DNA of 13,588 bases from Nostoc sp. GT001 (GTDB lineage Bacteria; Cyanobacteriota; Cyanobacteriia; Cyanobacteriales; Nostocaceae). The first letter of the stretch is position 1, and each line of letters starts with the position of its first letter. The translations under genes and the position numbers were made by a program. Shown in pieces: positions 1 to 7,413 of the stretch. The notes beneath the pieces are model-generated. The model was not told the DNA's origin. It did not search any database and saw only the letters and a program-made list of their open reading frames with translations. Location: contig NZ_JAUDRJ010000003.1 in NCBI RefSeq assembly GCF_030382115.1, positions 3,474,198 to 3,487,785 on the forward strand, given 5' to 3'.

Positions 1-28
1 AAATCTGAAATATCAAATTCCTGAAATT

Positions 29-718
29 TCACGAAAATTTTAAATATTTGCCACCAGAAAGGTAATCACTGTTGTACAGGGCCACGTTGACTAACTGGTT
101 CACAAAATTAGTATCCTTGGGATTGTAACTTAAGAACAATCCTCTCTCTATTTCCCACGATCGCAGTGTATTTTGCCAAGCTTGGTACTTTTGGTGATTG
201 AGTTCTTCACTAACACTGGTAACTTGAATGCACAGTGGTTGATTGTTACGACTAACAATTAAATCTGTTGCCATAGAAAGGTCGGCAATATAACGCTGCC
301 AAAAACTACCCTCTCGCTGAACAATATCTTGTGCTATTGATCTAATGATATCATTATCAACCTGATTAAATTCACCCGCCATCAATTTTTGCTTCCAAAT
401 ATAAAACTTGGAGTCACTTGCATTAAACCATCTGGGAAAGAGATAACCATACCAATATCTCTCAATCGGTGTCATCATCTCGAACTTTGCGTTTTGTTCC
501 TCTTCTGAAGGTAAGGATTTGATCATCAGCCATATTGTCGAATCCGTAATCACCTCTAGCAGAAAGGCGATGACAAAGGGTTTTGCAGTCAGAGAACCTG
601 GCTTGATGTTTTTTACCCAACGATTGATTTCATCTAATCTTCTCGCTAAATTATGATCTATCGAGGAGGCTTGGAGGGTAAGGGACTTTAGCTGATCCTT
701 AATTTCTTGTGCTTGCAA
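29..718 (-). CDS. Hypothetical protein, 229 aa, possible degenerate nuclease fold
   Basis: I do not recognise this protein. It is soluble, with no signal peptide or obvious membrane span. The N-terminal 130 residues look helical, with many charged and aromatic residues (a Y/W-rich patch near residues 88-107). The C-terminal part has a segment, TDLIVSRNNQPLCIQVTSV (about residues 151-169), that looks like the paired strands of a PD-(D/E)XK-type core with D152 and Q165, but the ExK lysine is replaced (QVT), so catalysis is doubtful. The start is TTG at 716-718: an in-frame TAA lies about 50 bases upstream with no ATG or GTG between, and the next internal ATG is around residue 65. It is read toward the left window edge, 92 bases beyond the end of the Uma2 gene on the same strand. 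The nuclease-like reading is inference only. Confidence 0.6.
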   Translation of the reverse strand: MQAQEIKDQLKSLTLQASSIDHNLARRLDEINRWVKNIKPGSLTAKPFVIAFLLEVITDSTIWLMIKSLPSEEEQNAKFEMMTPIERYWYGYLFPRWFNASDSKFYIWKQKLMAGEFNQVDNDIIRSIAQDIVQREGSFWQRYIADLSMATDLIVSRNNQPLCIQVTSVSEELNHQKYQAWQNTLRSWEIERGLFLSYNPKDTNFVNQLVNVALYNSDYLSGGKYLKFS

Positions 719-810
719 TCGATGCCCTACTTTCAGAAGATTACGCTTTTTTTACACATTGATAACTAGATTTTAACTTGAAAGTGTCTTTAGTTCGTTT
801 CCTGATGTAA

Positions 811-1539
811 TCAAATATTCTCTAGGTCGATGCCCTGTATACGTAAAACCTCCCGTAGTCGAGCAATTTCTTGCTCTGCTCGTTCGGCGCGTTCTTCTGC
901 CTGTTCGGCACGCAAACGTTCAAGTTCCGCCAATTCCTCTGATGATAGTATTAATTGATTTTCAGTAGTGAAGAATCTTAATTTACCTTCATAAACTCCT
1001 AAATAAAGTTCTAACTGCTGACTCCACAAACGTCCATCAGTGGTTACTTGGATTTCTTGATACTTACCGTCAACTAAATGGAATCCTTGAAGTTCCATTG
1101 TTACAGGGTCAAACCAGAAATAATCTGGTGTACGGAAGGTATCTTGGTAAACTTGTTTTTTTAAACCTTTATCAACTGCTGTCGTTGAACTTGACAAAAT
1201 TTCCACAATCAAGTTGGGATATTTGCCGTCTTCTTGCCAGACTACCCAACTCTTACGGTCTTTTTTTGGGTTCCCAAAACTACAAAAAAGTCTAGGCTCA
1301 CGGAAATGTTCTGATTTTTTCTGGTTAGGACTATAGTAAATCGTCAAATTACCAGAAGCATAAAAGTCTTGCCGATCTCGCCACCATAATTTGAGGATGC
1401 GAATCAGTAAATCGATTTGTTCTCGGTGTATATCACTTTCCAAAGGTGGCTCGTCACTCAGTATATCGCCAGGAGGAAAAATAACTTCGTCTTCTGAAAT
1501 ACCATCAGAGATGATTTCTAGGGTAGCAGGTTCAGACAT
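811..1539 (-). CDS. Uma2 family (DUF820) putative endonuclease, active-site segment altered
   Basis: Uma2 proteins are PD-(D/E)XK-fold proteins, very abundant in cyanobacteria, with no firmly known cellular role. Here the core is recognisable: the segment around residue 60 (ASGNLTIYYS), then PNLIVEILSSST (108-119) with the family glutamate at E113, then DKGLKKQVYQ with the basic residues and FRTPDYFWFDP. The C-terminus (about 203-242) is a charged Ala/Glu/Arg coiled coil ending in GIDLENI. The expected Pro-Asp before the second strand is P82-R83 instead, because residues about 83-95 are read in a shifted frame (see the frameshift entry). The protein may therefore be catalytically dead although full length. 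The start ATG at 1537-1539 sits 30 bases after the upstream nuclease gene, suggesting cotranscription; a HIP1 octamer (1542-1549) fills that gap. Family assignment is secure; activity is not. Confidence 0.88.
   Translation of the reverse strand: MSEPATLEIISDGISEDEVIFPPGDILSDEPPLESDIHREQIDLLIRILKLWWRDRQDFYASGNLTIYYSPNQKKSEHFREPRLFCSFGNPKKDRKSWVVWQEDGKYPNLIVEILSSSTTAVDKGLKKQVYQDTFRTPDYFWFDPVTMELQGFHLVDGKYQEIQVTTDGRLWSQQLELYLGVYEGKLRFFTTENQLILSSEELAELERLRAEQAEERAERAEQEIARLREVLRIQGIDLENI
1254..1296 (-). other. Compensating +1/-1 frameshift pair inside the Uma2 gene
   Basis: On the minus strand the gene reads CCT-AGA-CTT-TTT-TGT here, giving PRLFCSFGNPKKD. If the single base at 1293 (A on the minus strand) is skipped, the same DNA reads P-DFFVVLGTQKKT, which matches from memory the segment usual in this Uma2 subfamily, including the catalytic Pro-Asp. 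The frame returns to the family sequence at RKSWVVW (from about 1257 downward), so one base was probably lost between about 1257 and 1270, next to a run of seven A. The net result is about 12 replaced residues in an otherwise intact gene. The alternative-frame reading is directly visible; the order of the two events, or a pair of sequencing errors in homopolymer-rich DNA, cannot be settled here. Confidence 0.72.
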
Positions 1540-1569
1540 CAGCGATCGCCCCGCAATTATACGTTCATT

Positions 1570-2232
1570 TTACTGAAAATTTGGTAACTTGCAGATGCTT
1601 TTAAGAACTTGTAATAACTTAATTGCACCGGGAGATTCATTCAGATTTAATAATGGCATTAACTGATAAGTTGGTTGCTGTTCATGTCTTAAATAAACAA
1701 ATTGATAACGCAGTCCGTTAGTTGCCAAACTCCAAACTGATGGTTGTTGGGCTAAACTTTTAAAGGCATAAGTGAGTAATTGAGGTAAACCCTCACCTAC
1801 TTCAACCGCACTATTTTTCGTTTCAATTACTACAACCCAAAAAGGCGGCGCAATATTACTTTGAGGACTGTTGATTGCTAAAATATCCATCCGCCCGGTA
1901 ATTCTTTTGTCTTCATCTTCGACTGCGTTGTTTACCGCCGCAGGCATCGCAATGCTATCTTCCATTGTCAACCGAATCGGCACATCGTAGAATCCTGAGA
2001 GCCGCATTAAGGGTGCGATCGTTAAGAATTTAACCAACCCTTCAGAAATTTTACCTGCACTTAAATAACGATCAAAGTCGTTTCTGATTCGTAATAAATC
2101 CTGCTGTTCAAAGTCAGAGAGTGGTTCTAGCCTTAAGAAATCTGTAAATGAACCATTGGAAAGCTTTTCTAATTTGAGAAAGCGATGAACATCGTTGAGA
2201 GATAAGCTGCTACCTTCGACGGTGAGGGGCAT
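1570..2232 (-). CDS. Small nuclease with D...ExK core, HsdR N-terminal-like
   Basis: This 220-aa protein resembles the cyanobacterial proteins often annotated as 'restriction endonuclease subunit R', which correspond only to the nuclease part of type I HsdR and lack any helicase. The visible core is GRMDILAIN (113-121, D116), followed by FWVVVIETKNS (131-141, E137 and K139), an intact PD-(D/E)XK-type D-x20-ExK arrangement. The following VGEGLPQLLTYAFKSLA gives the Gln-containing helix seen in this fold, and SVWSLATNGLRYQFVYL supplies later strands. No specificity (HsdS) or methylase gene is nearby, so it is not part of a normal restriction-modification locus. The ATG at 2230-2232 has no competing upstream start that I favour. 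It is read in the same direction as the Uma2 gene 30 bases downstream and diverges from acs across 232 bases. Target and role are unknown. Confidence 0.8.
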   Translation of the reverse strand: MPLTVEGSSLSLNDVHRFLKLEKLSNGSFTDFLRLEPLSDFEQQDLLRIRNDFDRYLSAGKISEGLVKFLTIAPLMRLSGFYDVPIRLTMEDSIAMPAAVNNAVEDEDKRITGRMDILAINSPQSNIAPPFWVVVIETKNSAVEVGEGLPQLLTYAFKSLAQQPSVWSLATNGLRYQFVYLRHEQQPTYQLMPLLNLNESPGAIKLLQVLKSICKLPNFQ

Positions 2233-2464
2233 AGTTTCAGACTTTGTTTGTCAAGACTACTTATATTTTGCAACATTGGCGGTAGATAGGTTGCAATGTA
2301 ACCTTTTTAACTTTCTTGATCGCTTGCTTTTGCTAGATGAAAATGAATGTATACTCAATAACTCGGCAATTTCTACCCAGCTTAACGAAAATCTAAACAT
2401 TGTCTAGCACAACTGGGCTAAAAATGGTTTTTAGTAACAATAGCGATCGCACTCATAACTAACC

Positions 2465-4438
2465 ATGTCTCAACCAACTATAGAATCAATCCTACAAGAG
2501 AATCGCCTCTTCCATCCTGCCTCGGAATTCTCGCAGAATGCCCATATCAAAAGCCTGGAAGATTATCAGCGTCTCTACGATCAAGCCAAAGCCAATCCGC
2601 AAGAATTTTGGGCAGATTTGGCTGGAAAAGAATTAGAATGGTTCCAAAAATGGGATACAGTATTAGACTGGCAACCACCTTTTGCTAAGTGGTTCGTTGG
2701 TGGTAAGATGAATATTTCTTACAACTGTCTTGACAGACATCTCACTACCTGGCGCAAAAATAAAGCAGCACTGATTTGGGAAGGAGAACCAGGTGATTCC
2801 CGTACCCTTACCTACGCCCAACTCCATCGGGAAGTTTGCCAATTCGCCAATGTATTGAAGCAACTGGGTGTACAAAAAGGCGATCGCGTTGGTATTTATA
2901 TGCCGATGATTCCCGAAGCTGCGATCGCAATGTTAGCCTGTGCCAGAATTGGCGCACCCCACAGCGTGGTATTTGGTGGTTTTAGTGCCGAAGCTTTGCG
3001 CGATCGCTTAATTGATGCTCAAGCTAAACTGGTAATCACGGCTGATGGTGGTTGGCGCAAAGATGCGATCGTTCCTCTTAAAGAACAGGTAGACAAAGCC
3101 TTAGCTGATGGTGCTGTTCCCAGTGTAGAAAATGTCCTAGTTGTCAAGCGCACCGGACAAGAAACTAATATGCAGTTGGGGGGACGCGATCATTGGTGGC
3201 ATGATTTGCAAAAAGGAGTATCAGCAGATTGTCCGGCCGAACCAATGGATAGCGAAGATATGCTGTTTGTCCTTTACACTTCTGGCAGCACAGGCAAACC
3301 GAAGGGCGTAGTGCATACAACTGCTGGTTATAATTTGTATACCCATATCACTACCAAGTGGATATTCGACCTCCAAGACACAGATGTATATTGGTGTACC
3401 GCCGATGTCGGTTGGATTACTGGGCACAGCTACATTGTCTACGGGCCCCTTTCCAACGGTGCAACCACGATAATGTATGAAGGTGCGCCCCGGACTTCTA
3501 ATCCTGGCTGCTTCTGGGATGTAATTGAAAAATACGGCGTTAATATTTTTTATACCGCACCTACAGCAATTCGAGCATTTATTAAGATGGGTGAACACCA
3601 TCCGAATGCGCGAAACTTGTCTTCATTGCGTTTGCTGGGAACCGTTGGCGAACCAATTAACCCGGAAGCTTGGATGTGGTATCACAAAGTTATTGGTGGA
3701 GAACGTTGTCCAATAGTTGATACTTGGTGGCAAACGGAAACCGGCGGTATCATGATTACACCACTACCAGGGGCAATTCCCACCAAACCTGGTTCGGCAA
3801 CCCTTCCCTTCCCTGGAATTATTGCAGATGTCGTGGATTTAGAAGGAAACACCGTACCCAATAACGAAGGCGGTTATTTGGCAGTACGACATCCGTGGCC
3901 AGGAATGATGCGGACAGTCTACGGCGATCCAGAACGCTTCCGCCGCACCTACTGGGAACACATTCCGCCCCAAAATGGTAACTATACTTACTTTGCTGGT
4001 GATGGTGCAAGACAAGATGAAGACGGTTACTTCTGGGTAATGGGTCGTGTGGATGATGTACTGAATGTTTCAGGACACCGACTCGGTACAATGGAAGTAG
4101 AATCAGCTTTAGTTTCGCATCCAGCGGTTGCAGAAGCGGCAGTAGTGGGTAAACCCGATGAACTTAAGGGTGAAGAAGTCGTTGCTTTTGTGACTCTAGA
4201 AGGCACTTATCAGGGAAGTGAGGAACTGATTAAAGAACTCAAACTACACGTTGTCAAAGAAATAGGTGCGATCGCCCGTCCCGGAGAAATTCGCTTTACA
4301 GACGCTTTGCCCAAAACGCGATCGGGTAAGATTATGCGGCGCTTGCTGCGGAATCTAGCTGCTGGACAAGAGGTATCTGGAGACACTTCGACATTGGAAG
4401 ATCGGAGTGTATTGGATAAGTTACGAGAAGGTGTGTAA
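2465..4438 (+). CDS. acs: Acetyl-CoA synthetase (AMP-forming acetate--CoA ligase)
   Basis: It activates acetate to acetyl-AMP with ATP and then transfers the acetyl group to CoA, in the cytoplasm. The 657-aa length is the usual one for the family. Visible motifs in order: the phosphate loop [11 protein letters not shown] (271-281), the adenylate-binding WWQTETGG (421-428), the hinge and C-terminal motif [13 protein letters not shown] (from 527), and [13 protein letters not shown] near the end, in which K622 is the catalytic lysine, the residue acetylated in Pat/CobB-type regulation in other bacteria. The ATG at 2465 has no strong ribosome binding site; a HIP1 octamer lies at 2443-2450. Upstream, TATACT at 2350-2355 could be a -10 box but has no convincing -35. 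Three HIP1 sites lie close together inside the gene (2880, 2921, 3000). A decayed copy of the 3' end of a related gene lies about 1 kb downstream. Confidence 0.97.
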   Translation: MSQPTIESILQENRLFHPASEFSQNAHIKSLEDYQRLYDQAKANPQEFWADLAGKELEWFQKWDTVLDWQPPFAKWFVGGKMNISYNCLDRHLTTWRKNKAALIWEGEPGDSRTLTYAQLHREVCQFANVLKQLGVQKGDRVGIYMPMIPEAAIAMLACARIGAPHSVVFGGFSAEALRDRLIDAQAKLVITADGGWRKDAIVPLKEQVDKALADGAVPSVENVLVVKRTGQETNMQLGGRDHWWHDLQKGVSADCPAEPMDSEDMLFVLYTSGSTGKPKGVVHTTAGYNLYTHITTKWIFDLQDTDVYWCTADVGWITGHSYIVYGPLSNGATTIMYEGAPRTSNPGCFWDVIEKYGVNIFYTAPTAIRAFIKMGEHHPNARNLSSLRLLGTVGEPINPEAWMWYHKVIGGERCPIVDTWWQTETGGIMITPLPGAIPTKPGSATLPFPGIIADVVDLEGNTVPNNEGGYLAVRHPWPGMMRTVYGDPERFRRTYWEHIPPQNGNYTYFAGDGARQDEDGYFWVMGRVDDVLNVSGHRLGTMEVESALVSHPAVAEAAVVGKPDELKGEEVVAFVTLEGTYQGSEELIKELKLHVVKEIGAIARPGEIRFTDALPKTRSGKIMRRLLRNLAAGQEVSGDTSTLEDRSVLDKLREGV

Positions 4439-4461
4439 ATAATTTCAGATTAGCTTAAGAA

Positions 4462-4682
4462 GGGCGCACATATATGCATTAGTGTCAACTTAAGCCGAAA
4501 ACTATATCGGACAGGCGTTTTGCAAATCCCTCACGCCCTCATCCCCTCTTCTCCCTAGGGAGAAGGGGAATTGAATGTCTAGCTCCCCTCTCACGGATGG
4601 GAGAGGGGCTGGGGGTGAGGGTAAAACGCTGTCAACAAGCGGGTTTAGCCTTAAGTTGACACCTATGACGTATATGCTGCCC
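4462..4682. repeat. MITE-like foldback element with long imperfect inverted ends
   Basis: This fills most of the 328-base gap between acs and the TPR gene. The left end contains AGTGTCAACTTAAGC (4481-4495) and the right end its inverted match GCCTTAAGTTGACACCT (4648-4664). The symmetry extends imperfectly outward to GGGC (4462) and GCCC (4679-4682), each arm being about 39 bases. Inside are further nested stems: GCGTTTT near 4515 pairs with AAAACGC near 4623, an 18-base perfect palindrome CTTCTCCCTAGGGAGAAG lies around 4548-4565, and another hairpin is made of CCCCTCTC and GAGAGGGG. No transposase is encoded and no clear target duplication is seen, so it is either a non-autonomous element moved in trans or an old foldback repeat. 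The 67-codon minus-strand open frame across it is a by-product of the repeat. Confidence 0.75.
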
Positions 4683-4766
4683 TTACCGTCTGTCTTGTGA
4701 TGCATTACGCGCTAACGCAGGCCAATTTATCATAAAGATTAGAACATTATTGAGGCATTCAGGGCG

Positions 4767-5447
4767 ATGAAGGTGAAGTGCAAATCCAAATCAGCATTTG
4801 TTCAACCTATTGGCTGCATGATGCTGAGTATTATCAGTGTAATGGGTATATCACCATTAGTCTTAGCGGTTCCTGGACAAGTTTCTTTACATTCGCCAGA
4901 ACAGTCTGCACAGAGACAACCACAAAAACTAGCACAATTTTCAGGCACAGGAACACCAGAGCGATCGCAACTCCTGCAACAAGCCAATGGTTTATTTAGC
5001 CAGGGAGACTTAACAGGTGCAGAAGAAAATTTACGCAAATTAATTAAAAAATTCCCAGACGATGCTTTCGGACACTTTCAACTGGGAAATGTACTTTTTC
5101 GGCAAAAGAAACCAGAAGATGCAATTAGCTCCTTTCGAGAAGCCATTCGCCTCCAGCCAAAATACGCTCTAGCTTACAATGCGATTGGTATTGTTTACGC
5201 AAGCCAAAGTCGTTGGGAAGAAGCCATTACTGAATATAAAAAAGCTCTGGAAATTAATCCTAATTATGGCGAAGGGTTGACTAATTTTGCACTAGCATTG
5301 TGGCAAACAAATAAAAAAGACGAGGCGCTATCTTCTTTAGAAAAAGCTTTAAATATTTTCAAAGAACAGAATAGAGGTGAAAAAGTTAACCAAGTAGAAC
5401 GAATTTTAAAAGAGATCAAAACTGCTGAAGATCCTAGTGTTTCCTGA
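4767..5447 (+). CDS. Exported tetratricopeptide repeat (TPR) protein
   Basis: The 226-aa product begins with a basic N-terminus and a hydrophobic stretch (about residues 14-34, ending LVLA before VPG), which looks like a Sec signal peptide, so the mature protein is probably periplasmic or lumenal. After a Gln/Pro-rich linker (35-64) come four TPR units at about 66-98, 99-132, 133-167 and 168-201. The middle two are canonical, e.g. AYNAIGIVYASQSRWEEAI followed by KKALEINPNY. A charged helix closes the protein. TPRs bind partner proteins; no enzymatic domain is present, so the role is scaffolding or assembly of unknown target. The start ATG at 4767 gives the complete signal peptide; the preceding AGGGCG could serve as a weak ribosome binding site. 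It follows acs on the same strand, but the foldback element between them makes simple cotranscription uncertain. Confidence 0.88.
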   Translation: MKVKCKSKSAFVQPIGCMMLSIISVMGISPLVLAVPGQVSLHSPEQSAQRQPQKLAQFSGTGTPERSQLLQQANGLFSQGDLTGAEENLRKLIKKFPDDAFGHFQLGNVLFRQKKPEDAISSFREAIRLQPKYALAYNAIGIVYASQSRWEEAITEYKKALEINPNYGEGLTNFALALWQTNKKDEALSSLEKALNIFKEQNRGEKVNQVERILKEIKTAEDPSVS

Positions 5448-5485
5448 AAATCATATTATTCAGTGGATAAAAGTTAAGAATAGTT

Positions 5486-5572
5486 GCTGCGATCGGCTTT
5501 AAGGATGCTTTGCCAGAAGTGTGATCGGGTATTATGCATCCATTACTACGGAATTTGGCATCTGGCTTGTAA
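5486..5572 (+). pseudogene. Remnant of the 3' end of an acetyl-CoA synthetase gene
   Basis: Read in frame from 5486 this gives AAIGFKDALPEV, a TGA stop (5522-5524), SGIMHPLLRNLASGL and TAA (5570-5572). The last codons of the intact upstream acs give GAI...[28 protein letters not shown] similarity is clear: GCGATCG, then an in-frame loss of 18 bases relative to acs 4275-4292, then GCTTTA-GA-GCTTTGCC, GATCGGGTA and TTATGC...CGGAAT in the same order. The Arg codon CGA became TGA, and the three bases encoding catalytic lysine (acs 4328-4330) are missing. Nothing upstream of about 5470 resembles acs. This is therefore a small vestige, either of a once-tandem acs paralogue or of a partial duplication. 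It lies just after the TPR gene. Confidence 0.8.
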
Positions 5573-5580
5573 TTATTGTG

Positions 5581-5598
5581 GGGTGGGCTAGCCCACCC
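5581..5598. repeat. Perfect 18-bp GC-rich palindrome
   Basis: GGGTGGGCTAGCCCACCC is its own reverse complement and would fold into a 7-bp GC stem with a CTAG loop. Motifs of this kind (GGTGGGC...GCCCACC) recur in Nostocales intergenic DNA. It is not followed by a T run on either strand, so I do not call it an intrinsic terminator, although it separates the acs remnant from the next ORF. Confidence 0.6.
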
Positions 5599-5633
5599 TC
5601 TAAAAAGCATCAAAACAGAATAATTGTATTGTC

Positions 5634-5921
5634 ATGAATGAAATATTTCTGTTAGCCAGAGAAACTGTAAGAGTGATTTTTCACATGAATGGGGGATACA
5701 CAAGAGTAGTCTGGGAACGTTCGGAAAATACTGTATGGGCAGGCATAGGATGGATTTTTGATATACCAACTTATGTAATCCCATACGATTTACGAGCAAT
5801 AGGTTCTCATTTTCTATTATCTATAGTTAAGCCGAATGCGAATGATTGTGAGGATATAGAGAATATTCGCAGTAATCGTAATAGCTTTTTTCATATAGAA
5901 AGATTGACTTTTGTTATATAA
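5634..5921 (+). CDS. Small hypothetical protein, 95 aa
   Basis: I do not recognise this ORF. It begins MNEIFLLARETVRVIFHMNG, has a Trp/Ile-rich middle (VWAGIGWIFDIPTYVIPYDL, about 41-60) and ends IERLTFVI. There is no convincing signal peptide or transmembrane helix and no known motif. The mixture of charged, aromatic and aliphatic residues looks like a real protein rather than a shadow frame, and nothing on the opposite strand competes for this DNA. The ATG at 5634 is preceded by no clear ribosome binding site. It stands alone between a palindrome and the next Uma2 gene, so context gives no hint of function, and it could also be a fragment of a decayed gene. Confidence 0.4.
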   Translation: MNEIFLLARETVRVIFHMNGGYTRVVWERSENTVWAGIGWIFDIPTYVIPYDLRAIGSHFLLSIVKPNANDCEDIENIRSNRNSFFHIERLTFVI

Positions 5922-6007
5922 ATGGCATCTAACTTAGTCGCACGTCTATTCAAGAATAGCAAAATAGCAATCTACAATAAAAATCAGACAAACCTTCGTT
6001 AAAGCCT

Positions 6008-6787
6008 ATGACTTTCCTATCGGCATTAACTTTACCCGATCACACCCAGTTACCAGACTCAGACGGTACATTCGTGAAAAACTGGCAAGAGCATCCCCAA
6101 AGTATTTTACTCACTGACTCGATTAAACTTGTCTTAGAGGAACTTTATCCTGATAGTCAATATTGTATTGGACAGGATTTAGGCATCTACTGGCGATTGA
6201 CAGATCCTCCTGAGAAAGGGGCTGAAGCACCAGACTGGTTTTATGTACCCAATGTACCATCTACTCTCGATGGTAAAACACGGCGTTCTTATGTGTTGTG
6301 GAAGGAGTTTATTGCACCCTTAATTGTAATTGAATTTGTCTCTGGAGATGGTTCAGAAGAACGAGATAGCGCACCGCCATCTCAAGGGCAAGGTGGAAAT
6401 GTTGGTAAGTTTTGGGTTTATGAGCAGGCAATTAGAGTGCCTTATTATGGAATTTATGAAGTAGCAAAAGCACAGGTTGAAGTTTATCACCTAGTTGATA
6501 ATAGTTATCAACTGATGCAACCCAATGAACGAGGACATTATCCAATTGCTCCTATGGGTGTAGAGTTAGGAATCTGGCAAGGATTTTATCAGAATGCAGA
6601 GTTACCTTGGTTGCGCTGGTGGAATGCACAAGGAAATTTACTGCTAACGGGTGAGGAACGGGCGGAAGTTGAGCAACAAAGGGCTGAAACTGAACGACAG
6701 AAGCGGCTTTTAATTACAGAGAAATTGCGATCGCTTTCTGCTGAACAACTCAAGGCTTTAGGAATTGATCCAGAAATGTTGGATTAG
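6008..6787 (+). CDS. Uma2 family (DUF820) putative endonuclease with C-terminal coiled coil
   Basis: This 259-aa Uma2 protein has the PD-(D/E)XK elements intact: EAPDWFYVPN (73-82, D76), a linker, then PLIVIEFVSGDGSEERD (104-120, E109), and GKFWVYEQAIRVPYYGIYE (133-151) carrying the lysine. Between the glutamate strand and that lysine is a polar Pro/Gln/Gly insert (about 121-132). The C-terminal 50 residues are a charged coiled coil (GEERAEVEQQRAETERQKR) ending in LRSLSAEQLKALGIDPEMLD, a tail shared in style with the first Uma2 gene in this window. The ATG at 6008 is the only reasonable start. Its stop codon overlaps the 3' end of the convergent Uma2 gene by 4 bases. The biological role of Uma2 proteins is not established; association with mobile DNA is often suggested. 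Confidence 0.9.
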   Translation: MTFLSALTLPDHTQLPDSDGTFVKNWQEHPQSILLTDSIKLVLEELYPDSQYCIGQDLGIYWRLTDPPEKGAEAPDWFYVPNVPSTLDGKTRRSYVLWKEFIAPLIVIEFVSGDGSEERDSAPPSQGQGGNVGKFWVYEQAIRVPYYGIYEVAKAQVEVYHLVDNSYQLMQPNERGHYPIAPMGVELGIWQGFYQNAELPWLRWWNAQGNLLLTGEERAEVEQQRAETERQKRLLITEKLRSLSAEQLKALGIDPEMLD

Positions 6788-7365
6788 GAAATATTCTCAT
6801 CTACTAATAATACATCTTCATATATTTCTGCGATCGCACAACGAAAATCAACGCTAGCTAAATGCACTTCTCCCGCTTGTTCATAAGGGTAAAGTACCCA
6901 CTGTCCTTGTTCGTTGCGGCGGAAGCATTCTACACTCATTCGATCTGGTGAAATTAGCACATATTCTTGTAGTGATTCTAAGTGTCGATAACTAGCAAAT
7001 TTCTTTCCTCTGTCATAGCCTTCGGTTGATTCAGAAAGCACTTCGATAATTAAGGAAGGATAGCACTTAAAATATTCAAATTCTTTATCTCGTGGATCGC
7101 AAGTCACCATTACATCGGGATAAAAATAGCGATTTATGACCTCAATTTGTGCTTTCATATCTAACATATAGACACGGCAAGCACTACCCCGGAGATGGTT
7201 TCGCAGCAGTACAAACAAGTTTCCTACTACAGTAACATGAGCATCACTCGCCCCTGCCATTGCATAGACTTGTCCATCAATATACTCGTGTTTAATTTCA
7301 CTTACTTTCTCGCCTTCTAAATATTCTTCTGGAGAGATATAGTACTCACTTTGGCTAATGACCAT
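6784..7365 (-). CDS. Uma2 family (DUF820) putative endonuclease
   Basis: A 193-aa Uma2 protein of the short, tail-less type. The N-terminus carries the family signature SPEEYLEGEKVSEIKHEYIDGQVYAMAG-like region (about 11-38). The catalytic core is FYPDVMVTCD (81-90, D84), then SLIIEVLSESTEGYDRGKK (104-122) with E108 and K121/K122, followed by FASYRHLESLQEYVLISPD. All expected catalytic residues are present, unlike in the first Uma2 gene. The ATG at 7363-7365 fits family length. It lies 48 bases downstream of the DHA2 transporter gene on the same strand, so it could be read through from the efflux locus, but nothing links the functions. It meets the plus-strand Uma2 gene tail to tail with a 4-base TTAG overlap in which both stop codons share bases. 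Confidence 0.92.
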   Translation of the reverse strand: MVISQSEYYISPEEYLEGEKVSEIKHEYIDGQVYAMAGASDAHVTVVGNLFVLLRNHLRGSACRVYMLDMKAQIEVINRYFYPDVMVTCDPRDKEFEYFKCYPSLIIEVLSESTEGYDRGKKFASYRHLESLQEYVLISPDRMSVECFRRNEQGQWVLYPYEQAGEVHLASVDFRCAIAEIYEDVLLVDENIS

Positions 7366-7413
7366 TTTAGTACCTGAGTAGTTTTATCAAATATTTTAAC
7401 CCATACAACAAAT

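Noticed and set aside
2350..2355. TATACT as an acs -10 box
   Set aside because: No TTGACA-like hexamer occurs at 16-18 bases upstream, so it is mentioned only within the acs entry.
2195..2407. Plus-strand ORF of 70 codons in the gap before acs
   Set aside because: It overlaps the start of the divergent nuclease gene and covers the promoter region; the product has no family features.
3221..3601. 126-codon minus-strand ORF inside acs
   Set aside because: Antisense shadow of a strongly conserved gene; the Cys-rich product looks like no protein.
4502..4705. 67-codon minus-strand ORF between acs and the TPR gene
   Set aside because: It lies almost wholly inside the foldback element, and its Ser/Pro/Arg-rich product is what the GC-rich repeat would give in any open frame.
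4767..5038. Overlapping alternative-frame ORFs at the start of the TPR gene
   Set aside because: The TPR frame has a signal peptide and canonical repeats; the other frames encode nothing recognisable.
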